DNA from: Clostridium amylolyticum | GTDB taxonomy: Bacteria; Bacillota; Clostridia; Clostridiales; Clostridiaceae | Reading direction: 5' to 3' | Assembly: GCF_900142075.1 (NCBI RefSeq) | Contig: NZ_FQZO01000006.1 | Coordinates: forward strand, 213,779 to 277,778 | DNA length: 64,000 bases | In this document: positions 8,036-15,480 of the stretch, piece after piece | How positions within the stretch are numbered: the stretch's first letter is position 1 | How the letters are laid out: each line of letters starts with the position of its first letter | Notes under the pieces: model-generated | What the model was told of the DNA's origin: nothing | Database searches by the model: none | What the model saw: only the letters and a program-made list of their open reading frames with translations | Program-made: the position numbers and the translations under genes

Positions 8036-9799
8036 TTAATAGAATAACACAAAATCAGGTACAGTCAAAAGCTCTTCCGAGGGAGAAGATTGATATTTTT
8101 CATAAAGTTCTTTAGCTTTATTATAATTTTCTTTTATAGTATCAGATACATATTTTTCAGTTTTATTATTTATTTTTTCATAAGCTGCTTTCAGATTATA
8201 TAGCCCTCTTTCAATGTTTTCCTCCACAGTTATATAATATATTCCTGCATTATTTAAATTTAATATATCTTTTTTATCTGATTCATAAGCAATTCTTATT
8301 TCTTTTATTCCCTCATCATGGTTTCCTTGCGTCATGTATATGGTTCCTATGCTCCTATGGTATTTGGATATAGAACTATCAAGTAAAATACATTGTTTTA
8401 ATATTTTTAAAGCTTCATCATACCTCTTTTTATTAATATTTATAAAAGCCATTTTGTATTTAATCTCTCCATTATTAGGGAGTAACTTTTCAGCGAAACA
8501 ATAATACTCTAAAGCTTTACCATCATTATTCTCGGTATTCCAAAAATAACTCCCCAAATTTATAAATATATTATAATTATAGGGTTCATTATATATAGCC
8601 TTTCTAAAATAGGGTTCTGCCTTTCTCCCTTTTCCTTGGCTTTTATATATTTCAGGAATAAGAAATGCATAATTATCAGTATAATTCTTATTCTGCTCCA
8701 TGGATTTATTAGCATAATATAAAGCCTCATCATACTGATGTTTATTATAAAAATACCATCCTGCCGTGTGGGAGGTTCTATAGTCCTCACCAGTGGCAGT
8801 GATAATGGTACTTATCAGGCCATGGCTTTCTTCCTCATTTCCTGCATTTTGAAGGGCATTTGCCTTTATCAAATTATATTGTAATTTACCATCAAAATCA
8901 CCTTTTATTTCACTTAATAATTTCAAAGCGTTATCTGCTGTTTCTTCTCTCATGGAATATATCTTTGCAAGCCATAATTTATAAGAATTATCCACAGGGT
9001 GACTTGCTATTAAAGTAGATATTTTTTGTATGAGAACATTGCTATTATCAGCTGATATCTGTGCAATAACATCAAAGACCTTATGCTCATCATTATCTAT
9101 TGCCCATGCATTTCTAAGTATGTTTAATCCTTGCTCCCAGTCATCTAAAATCATATAAAGGCATGCATACTCAGCTAGGTCATAAGAAGATTTATAATCT
9201 ACTGGATAATTTTTTAGTATTGCTTTTGCTGCTTCTATATCTTGATTTACCAAACACAAAGTAAAAACGGTTTTTATTAAAGGCTTATATTCGTCATAAA
9301 TATTAATATATTTTTTCCCATCATCTATAGCTTTTTGAAAATCTTTATTCATTAATTGTAAAAAAACCATGTAATTTAAAACTTCCGCGTCCTTTTCCAT
9401 AATCTTTGAATTCATGGCATCTTTTAGTTTTTCTTTATTATCTTCTTTTTTTAATTTTGCATCTTCAATTAACTCTCTAGACTTTTCATAGTCTTCTAAT
9501 ATGGAATATATCTCAGCTTGTTTTAGTAACCAAATTTCCTCATGACTTTCTTCATAAAGACTTATATATATTTCTAAAGCTTCATTGTATTTATTTTCGT
9601 AATAATGCTTTTCTGCCAGGGCTGCCTTTTCATAATAGTATTTATCCTCTAAAGATTCCTGCGTGAGTTTTATATCTTTAATAAAAACAATATCTTTGAA
9701 TCTTTTGTTTTTATTAACAATAATTGCAGTAGTAAAAATAAAAGCCAAAATTACAGAAAGAATAGTATATATATGGCTTTTCTTCATGAATATTTTCAT
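8036..9799 (-). CDS. Membrane-anchored tetratricopeptide-repeat protein
   Basis: About 587 residues. One N-terminal hydrophobic segment (roughly residues 10-25) is followed by a charged, helical region dense in TPR-like units. Examples of the pattern are AEKHYYENKYNEALEIY and YYANKSMEQNKNYTDNYAF. TPR arrays act as protein-protein scaffolds, and the anchor suggests an outward-facing or membrane-bound assembly factor. The ATG at 9799 follows GGGGGT. A GTG 8 codons upstream overlaps a purine-rich stretch and is less likely. The specific function is unknown. It diverges from murT. Confidence 0.75.
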   Translation of the reverse strand: MKIFMKKSHIYTILSVILAFIFTTAIIVNKNKRFKDIVFIKDIKLTQESLEDKYYYEKAALAEKHYYENKYNEALEIYISLYEESHEEIWLLKQAEIYSILEDYEKSRELIEDAKLKKEDNKEKLKDAMNSKIMEKDAEVLNYMVFLQLMNKDFQKAIDDGKKYINIYDEYKPLIKTVFTLCLVNQDIEAAKAILKNYPVDYKSSYDLAEYACLYMILDDWEQGLNILRNAWAIDNDEHKVFDVIAQISADNSNVLIQKISTLIASHPVDNSYKLWLAKIYSMREETADNALKLLSEIKGDFDGKLQYNLIKANALQNAGNEEESHGLISTIITATGEDYRTSHTAGWYFYNKHQYDEALYYANKSMEQNKNYTDNYAFLIPEIYKSQGKGRKAEPYFRKAIYNEPYNYNIFINLGSYFWNTENNDGKALEYYCFAEKLLPNNGEIKYKMAFININKKRYDEALKILKQCILLDSSISKYHRSIGTIYMTQGNHDEGIKEIRIAYESDKKDILNLNNAGIYYITVEENIERGLYNLKAAYEKINNKTEKYVSDTIKENYNKAKELYEKYQSSPSEELLTVPDFVLFY

Positions 9800-9972
9800 T
9801 TTTTTATTACCCCCATACTGCACCTCTACTAAATTTTTAAATTATCAAATGAGAAATTTAATTTTATCAAGTAACTTTATTGCTGTCCTTAAACTACCAA
9901 TGATTTTTTATTTATGGTATACTTTGATTAGTTTTTTATTGTATTATATTTTTTATTTAAGGTGGTGTTAAC

Positions 9973-11322
9973 ATTAAAACGAATACTTTTACTGCAATAA
10001 TTGCATCAAAAATTACACAATTTTTATCAAAATATATTCTAAAAGGTGGCAGCAATTTTCCTGGAAGGGTAGCTCTAAAACTAGACCCAAAAATATTAAA
10101 GCATATAACCAAAAATTATAAAGTTATCTTAGTAACAGGAACTAATGGTAAAACCACCACCACAAGTATGATAACCAATGTTCTCATGGAAAAAGGCTTT
10201 AATGTTATTACTAACAGTACAGGAGCAAATATGCTTCCAGGTATAGTATCTTGTTTTATATCAAACTATAAATTCAATAATAAAACACAAGAAAAATACG
10301 CTGTTATTGAAGTAGATGAAGCTAATGTTAAATTTATTACTGAATATATCACTCCTGAAGTTATTACCATTACAAATCTTTTTAGAGATCAATTAGATAG
10401 ATACGGAGAAGTATATACTACATTAAACAAAATAATGGAAGGTATTGTAAAAGTTCCTGAAAGCACCCTGGTTCTAAATGGTGATGAATCTTTATTAGGC
10501 AATTTAGATATAAAAAACCCTATAGTATATTATGGTTTTACCACGTCAAATATTACAAATAAAGAAATTGATATCAATGCTGATGCAAAGTTTTGTAAGG
10601 TATGTAAGTCTCCTTATAAATATAACTTTATTACCTATAATCATTTAGGGGATTTTTACTGTGATAATTGCGGTTATTCAAGGCCTCTATTAACCTATAG
10701 GGTGGAGTCTATAATATCTGCCTCCTCAGAATCATCTAGTTTTAAAATAAACAATACTGTATTTAACATAAATCAAGGAGGCGTTTATAACATATATAAT
10801 GCCTTATGTGCTTATGCTGTATGTAAGGAACTGAATATAGAAGATGAGTACATCCAATCCTCCTTTAGTAATCAAAGCAGCAGTTTTGGAAGGCAGGAAA
10901 TAATTAATATTGGCAGTAAAAAAGTTAAAATTATATTGGTTAAAAACCCTGCAGGTTATAATCAAGCTATAGATACTGTGATGTTAAATGACTCCAGCGC
11001 CTCTGCAGCCTTTTTACTCAATGATAATTATGCAGATGGTACAGATATATCTTGGATTTGGGATGTAAATTTTGAAAAGCTCACTTCCCTTAATTTAAAA
11101 GAAATATTTATAGGTGGAGATAGATTATATGATATGGCTGTAAGATTAAAAATTGCTGGATTAGATAAAGATACCCTTCAATTAAAGGATAGCTATGAAC
11201 AGCTCACAGAAGGTTTATCTAAATCCACAGCGGATATTACCTACATTTTTGCTACCTATACAGCTATGATTAATTACAGAAAATATCTTCATTCAAAAGG
11301 ATATATAGAAAAGTTATGGTAA
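9973..11322 (+). CDS. murT: Lipid II isoglutaminyl synthase subunit MurT, probable ATT start
   Basis: MurT with GatD amidates the D-glutamate of lipid II. The Mur-ligase P-loop GTNGKTTTTS is encoded at about 10,138-10,167, before the first ATG at 10,168, so the gene must begin upstream. The frame opens after a TAA at 9958-9960 and contains no ATG, GTG or TTG before the P-loop. The only well-placed initiator is ATT at 9973, 8 bases after AAGGTGG. This gives 449 residues, close to the S. aureus protein. A four-cysteine zinc ribbon (CKVC...CDNC) sits in the middle domain, and the C-terminal domain has the DGTDISWIWD stretch expected to supply the GatD-partner aspartate. Confidence 0.9.
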   Translation: MKTNTFTAIIASKITQFLSKYILKGGSNFPGRVALKLDPKILKHITKNYKVILVTGTNGKTTTTSMITNVLMEKGFNVITNSTGANMLPGIVSCFISNYKFNNKTQEKYAVIEVDEANVKFITEYITPEVITITNLFRDQLDRYGEVYTTLNKIMEGIVKVPESTLVLNGDESLLGNLDIKNPIVYYGFTTSNITNKEIDINADAKFCKVCKSPYKYNFITYNHLGDFYCDNCGYSRPLLTYRVESIISASSESSSFKINNTVFNINQGGVYNIYNALCAYAVCKELNIEDEYIQSSFSNQSSSFGRQEIINIGSKKVKIILVKNPAGYNQAIDTVMLNDSSASAAFLLNDNYADGTDISWIWDVNFEKLTSLNLKEIFIGGDRLYDMAVRLKIAGLDKDTLQLKDSYEQLTEGLSKSTADITYIFATYTAMINYRKYLHSKGYIEKLW

Positions 11323-11334
11323 GGAGGAATAATC

Positions 11335-12057
11335 GTGGAAATTAATATTTGTCATCTTTACCCTGATCTTCTTAATGTTTATGGTGACTTAGGAAATATT
11401 TTAATATTGAAATATAGATGTGAACAAAGGGGAATAAAGGTTAACATTAAAAACTTGTCCTTGGGGGAACCCTTTAACAAAGAGGATTACGATATAGTGT
11501 TTTTTGGCGGTGGACAGGACTATGAACAATCTATAGTAGCTAAGGATTTATCGGGTTCTAAAAAAGAAGCTTTACAAGAATACATAGAAAGCGGTAAAGT
11601 TTTGCTGGCTATATGTGGAGGCTATCAACTTTTAGGAAAATATTACACTACCCCTACTGGAGAAAAACTTGAAGGTCTGTCTATTTTGGACATATATACT
11701 GAAGCTGGTGACAACAGATTTATTGGAAACACCCTAATTAAAAATGAAGAGTTTAATGAAACCTATGTAGGCTTTGAGAATCATTCAGGTAGAACTTATA
11801 TAGGAAATCTTAAGCCCTTAGGAACGGTTATTAAAGGTTATGGCAATAACGGAAAGGACGGCTATGAAGGTTGTATTTATAAAAATACCTTTTGCTCCTA
11901 TCTTCATGGCTCCTTATTATCAAAAAATCCAGAACTAGCAGATAGGCTTATTATTAGCGCTTTAACATTTAAATATGGGCCTATTGAGCTGTCATCCTTA
12001 GAAGATAGCTATGAAATAGCTGCAAAAGAAGGAATGATAAGTAAATTGAAAATTTAG
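11335..12057 (+). CDS. gatD: Lipid II isoglutaminyl synthase, glutamine amidotransferase subunit GatD
   Basis: This class-I-like amidotransferase supplies ammonia to MurT. The nucleophile Cys94 lies in AICGGYQLLG and the catalytic His191 in SYLHGS, matching the S. aureus numbering closely. It is 240 residues long with a GTG start 12 bp after murT and a clear AAGGAGG Shine-Dalgarno sequence. The two genes form an operon and act as one complex on the inner face of the membrane. Confidence 0.95.
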   Translation: MEINICHLYPDLLNVYGDLGNILILKYRCEQRGIKVNIKNLSLGEPFNKEDYDIVFFGGGQDYEQSIVAKDLSGSKKEALQEYIESGKVLLAICGGYQLLGKYYTTPTGEKLEGLSILDIYTEAGDNRFIGNTLIKNEEFNETYVGFENHSGRTYIGNLKPLGTVIKGYGNNGKDGYEGCIYKNTFCSYLHGSLLSKNPELADRLIISALTFKYGPIELSSLEDSYEIAAKEGMISKLKI

Positions 12058-12073
12058 AATGGTAAAATAATTT

Positions 12074-12249
12074 AAAGTTTAGAATTCAAAATTTAAAATG
12101 AAGGATAACTTTTCTGAAAAAGAATCAGAAAAACTTACAATTTATAGAAAGAGAAATGTCCAAAGGCCTGAAGCCTTTGGGCATTTCTAATAAATTCTTA
12201 GAAACTCTTCGAGTTTCCTCCTTCATTTTAAATTCTCAATTCTAAATTG
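12074..12249. repeat. MITE-like inverted-repeat element, copy 2
   Basis: Between gatD and the deacetylase gene lies an AT-rich non-coding element. Its ends are inverted versions of each other (about 29 bp, left TTTAGAATTCAAAATTTAAA, right ending TTTAAATTCTCAATTCTAAA). The left ~60 bp matches the reverse complement of the right end of the 5.1-5.3 kb element, including the stem TTTTCTGA...TCAGAAAA. A central hairpin (GAAATG...CATTTC) flanks AAAGGCCTGAAGCCTTT and could work as a terminator for gatD. Confidence 0.7.
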
Positions 12250-12254
12250 TAATC

Positions 12255-13064
12255 CTATCTATTTATTATCAAAGAATCTTTCATTCTTTTCTTTTCTTGC
12301 AATGTTATTTGGTTTAAAGTTTTAAATTCATATCCATGGGTTTTATAAAAATCTATTATATACTGAAGCGCTTCCACAGTATTAATTTTTATTTCTGAAT
12401 CATGAAATAGAAGCACCGAAATTCTCATGTTTTGACTTTCTTTAATCACATTTCTTTTAATGGTATCCACGGAAACTTTTTTGGTATAAGCATCCATGGA
12501 ATCTACATTCCAATCTATGTAATTATAACCACTATTAAGTATTTCATTTTTGATATCCTTAATAACTTTTTTATCTACATTGGAGTTGTTAGAACCTCCA
12601 GGCATCCTTACATATTTTTCATTATTAGATATACCACTTTCATTTATTATACCAATGCATCTTTTTAAATCTTCCATATAGCTTTCTTTATTTTTATATA
12701 ACTCTTTATAGTTATGATTGTAGCAATGAGGATATATTGCCATACCATTTTCATCTAGTTTTTTAAGTACACTTTTATTACGCTGCGCATTTTCACCAAT
12801 GATAAAAAAACTAGCTTTAACATTATTTTTTTTTAAAATATCCAGTATCTTTTCTGTATTATGACGGGAGGGTCCATCATCAAAGGTTAAAAACACTACC
12901 TTACTCTTCTTATCCATAAGATTATCTCTAGATATTTCATTTATTCCTTCATTATCCTTTATAGATAGATAAAATGGAGCAGCAAAAGCATTTATTATAT
13001 TAAAATTATTAATTAAAATAAAAGCAAAGGTAATCAAAAATATTTTAATATTTTTATTAATCAT
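12255..13064 (-). CDS. Secreted polysaccharide deacetylase (NodB family)
   Basis: This 269-residue protein has an N-terminal signal-like hydrophobic segment. It also has the NodB motifs: TFDDGPS (metal-binding Asp pair), a His-rich second motif PHCYNHNY, RMPGGS, DWNVDS and LLFHDS. Family members remove N-acetyl groups from peptidoglycan or other N-acetylated glycans. The exact substrate cannot be told. The start ATG at 13064 has AGAGAAGG 8 bases upstream, and that site lies in a hairpin described separately. Confidence 0.88.
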   Translation of the reverse strand: MINKNIKIFLITFAFILINNFNIINAFAAPFYLSIKDNEGINEISRDNLMDKKSKVVFLTFDDGPSRHNTEKILDILKKNNVKASFFIIGENAQRNKSVLKKLDENGMAIYPHCYNHNYKELYKNKESYMEDLKRCIGIINESGISNNEKYVRMPGGSNNSNVDKKVIKDIKNEILNSGYNYIDWNVDSMDAYTKKVSVDTIKRNVIKESQNMRISVLLFHDSEIKINTVEALQYIIDFYKTHGYEFKTLNQITLQEKKRMKDSLIINR

Positions 13065-13068
13065 ATAT

Positions 13069-13117
13069 ATAACCTTCTCTCATACATCATATTACTATTG
13101 TGCTTAGAGAAGGTTAT
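13069..13117 (-). promoter_or_regulatory. Hairpin overlapping the ribosome binding site of the deacetylase gene
   Basis: A perfect 12-bp inverted repeat (ATAACCTTCTCT at 13069-13080, AGAGAAGGTTAT at 13106-13117) has a 25-base loop. In the minus-strand mRNA the 3' arm contains the AGAGAAGG Shine-Dalgarno sequence, so the stem would hide it. A DNA operator or a terminator for plus-strand transcripts are alternatives. Confidence 0.55.
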
Positions 13118-13154
13118 TTTATTTGTGTTAATTTATAGAAAATAAAAAAATATA

Positions 13155-13375
13155 AAGTAAGAACTAAGAAATAAGAGTTATTGATAAAACTAATAGAGTT
13201 TTTTAGAATTAATTTGTGGATAAGTAAGAGGTAATAGCTAAGAAGTAATAGTTGTGCTGAAAATGCAGCTTTGCTGAATTTTTTCAAAAGCTCTTACTTC
13301 TTACCTATTATCTACTACTTCTTACTTTTTACCTCTTACTTCTTACCTATTCACTGCACTTCTTACTTTTTACCT
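13155..13375. repeat. AT-rich repeat element with a 41/42-bp tandem duplication
   Basis: This non-coding stretch is built from variants of the words AAGTAAGAAGT and GGTAAAAAGTAAG. Its right part contains two adjacent copies of a 41-42 bp unit (13293-13334 and 13335-13375). The left part carries the same words in inverted form (AAGTAAGAGGTAATAGC), so the whole can fold on itself. It overlaps the 3' end of the Nudix gene, supplying its last codons and stop. The sequence family differs from the 5.1 and 12.1 kb elements. Confidence 0.6.
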
Positions 13376-13980
13376 GTTTTTACTATGTCACAGAAAGTTT
13401 TAGTTATTAATGCGGTGAAACCCCATATATTATGATTATAATAAGAATAAAAATATTGCACCATCTTACCTCTGGCAAACTTGTATTCTCTACCGCCATA
13501 AATCATATGAAATGGGAAATCATCTTTTATTTCCGGATTTATATTTATTTCATGCACTTCCGGCGGATTATTTTCAAAATAATCTAAAGGCACCATAAAA
13601 ATATGATCTACCTCATCCTTATTGGGATTAATATCTGAAGTATGAAGTCTTGCTACAAAGGGATACATAATGGCTCCATAGGGACTAATAAAAAAGTCCA
13701 TTTCACCTAAAAATTCTATGTCCTCTTCCTTTACTCCTAATTCTTCAACTACTTCTCTTATAGCTGTTTCCTTTGGACTTTCATCCTCTTCCATCTTACC
13801 TCCTGGAAAGCATATATCTCCTGGCTGATGATTTAAAGTAAAGGCTCTTTGTTCATATATTATATGGTCTTTTCCATCCTTCTCATAAAGTAATATCATT
13901 ACAGCACTTTTCTTATATTTACCTATAAGGTTTCCCTTTCTGTTTCTAAAAATATTATCAATAGACTCTAAATTCAACAA
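13363..13980 (-). CDS. Nudix hydrolase, CoA pyrophosphatase-like
   Basis: This 205-residue protein has a full Nudix box (GGKMEEDESPKETAIREVVE followed by ELG) that binds Mg2+ for hydrolysis of a nucleoside diphosphate linked to X. Just before it, the QRAFTLNHQPGDICFPGG stretch resembles the motif of the CoA diphosphatase (NudL/YeaB) subgroup. The start is TTG at 13980, 7 bases after GAGGTG. The C-terminal TGKK and stop are encoded by repeat DNA. Confidence 0.85.
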   Translation of the reverse strand: MLNLESIDNIFRNRKGNLIGKYKKSAVMILLYEKDGKDHIIYEQRAFTLNHQPGDICFPGGKMEEDESPKETAIREVVEELGVKEEDIEFLGEMDFFISPYGAIMYPFVARLHTSDINPNKDEVDHIFMVPLDYFENNPPEVHEININPEIKDDFPFHMIYGGREYKFARGKMVQYFYSYYNHNIWGFTALITKTFCDIVKTGKK

Positions 13981-14140
13981 ATATCACCTCTCAGTAATTA
14001 TATATATAAATTATTACATTATAATTCTGTTAACTCAACACCAAAATGTTGTACATACTTAGTATATTTGTTATACTATCTATGTTAAAAATTAATTTAA
14101 TTGCATAAATAATAAATTTAAGATAATTGGAGAGATTAAA

Positions 14141-15406
14141 TTGAGATATAAAAAAATAATTGGAACCTTAGTTTTAGCACTTTCTATAAATATTTTATCA
14201 CCAAATTTAGTAAAGAAGGCTCATGCGGAAGTAAAGCCACCTAATATACAAGGTAAATTTGCCATAACTATGGATTTGAAAACTGGAGAAATAATTTACA
14301 CTAAAGCACCAGATTCAAAAGCTTATCCTGCTAGTACCACAAAACTGTTAACAGCACTTTTATTGGCAGAAAATAAAAGTAAAGAAGATACCCTTAAATT
14401 TACTCCTGATGCATTAAAGCAACCGGATTATGCTATTTATAGAAGTTTCGGCCCAATACCTCTTGGCACTACCATGTCTGCAGGGGATGCTATGAAAGGA
14501 TTAATGCTTTTTTCCGGTAATGATATAGCTTATGTAATTGCAGATAATGTAGCTGGTAGTAATGCAAAGTTCTCTGAGATGATGAATAGTAAACTAAAAG
14601 AATGGAATTTAAAAGACACTCATTTTGTTAATCCTAACGGTCTTCCAGATGCTAATCATTATACCACTCCCTATGAACTAGCTATAATCACTAAAAAAGC
14701 TTATGAAAACCCTTGGGTTAAAGAAACTATGAATACCAAAAACGCCACTATTAAAACTTCTAACAACTTAATTATCAATGTGGAAAATAGAAATAAAAAT
14801 GTAGGCGTTGATGGCTGCGTAGCTGGTAAAACCGGCTATACTAAGGATGCTGGCAGATGTTTGGCTACAGTTTATGAAAGAGATGGAAGAACTTTAATAG
14901 GAATAGTTATGAATTCTGTTTATGACCTAAATGACACCGCAGTATTTGAAGATATGAAAAAGGTAATAGATTATAGCTATGCTGCAGAAAAAACTTCATT
15001 TATGAAAGCGGATACCACTGTAGGCACTTACCCTATAAAGTATAAGCTGTTTAAATTCTTTGGTCCTGAAAAAACCATAGATGTACCTTTTATCCTTACA
15101 GAAGATGTAAATATCTATGATAATGAAATAAATAAAAATGAAACTAAAGGAATTGTAGAAATAAAAGAAACAGATGGATGGAACCTCGCTAAAAACCCTA
15201 AAGCTTCTATTTTTAAGGTTAGTCAAAGGGTTTCCTCCCATGAGTATGCTGTTAAAGCCAATATAACTACCCAAGATTTATTAAAACAAAATATAGTTAT
15301 CTATGGCATAACCCTTGCTGCTATTATTTTTATACTTGTATTAATAATATTAATTATAAGAATTTTTTCTAAAAGAAGCAGAAAAAGAGGCAGAAGAAGA
15401 TATTAA
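14141..15406 (+). CDS. D-alanyl-D-alanine carboxypeptidase (low-molecular-weight PBP, DacF/PBP5-like)
   Basis: The protein has a signal peptide (cleavage near AHAEVK) and penicillin-binding motifs SxxK (ASTTK), SGN (FSGND) and KTG (GKTGYT). These are followed by a C-terminal domain and one transmembrane helix ending in a very basic tail. It trims the terminal D-Ala of peptidoglycan stem peptides at the outer face of the membrane. Length is 421 residues. The start is TTG at 14141 after GGAGAG. Unlike the protein at 1,809-2,588, all catalytic residues are present. Confidence 0.92.
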   Translation: MRYKKIIGTLVLALSINILSPNLVKKAHAEVKPPNIQGKFAITMDLKTGEIIYTKAPDSKAYPASTTKLLTALLLAENKSKEDTLKFTPDALKQPDYAIYRSFGPIPLGTTMSAGDAMKGLMLFSGNDIAYVIADNVAGSNAKFSEMMNSKLKEWNLKDTHFVNPNGLPDANHYTTPYELAIITKKAYENPWVKETMNTKNATIKTSNNLIINVENRNKNVGVDGCVAGKTGYTKDAGRCLATVYERDGRTLIGIVMNSVYDLNDTAVFEDMKKVIDYSYAAEKTSFMKADTTVGTYPIKYKLFKFFGPEKTIDVPFILTEDVNIYDNEINKNETKGIVEIKETDGWNLAKNPKASIFKVSQRVSSHEYAVKANITTQDLLKQNIVIYGITLAAIIFILVLIILIIRIFSKRSRKRGRRRY

Positions 15407-15409
15407 ACT

Positions 15410-15440
15410 TAAAGGCTGTGGTTATTATACCCAGCCTTTA
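15410..15440 (+). terminator. Stem-loop after the carboxypeptidase gene
   Basis: A perfect 9-bp stem (TAAAGGCTG/CAGCCTTTA) encloses a 13-base loop. The downstream tract is AT-rich rather than pure T, so termination may be incomplete before hypF. Confidence 0.55.
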
Positions 15441-15480
15441 ATTATAACCATTTAAATACTTATAAAAGAGGTTATTTCTT

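Noticed and set aside
8560..8790. Leftward 76-codon frame
   Set aside because: Alternate frame within the large TPR gene with no start signal.
13285..13375. CRISPR-like short repeats
   Set aside because: Only two adjacent units, without spacers or cas genes.
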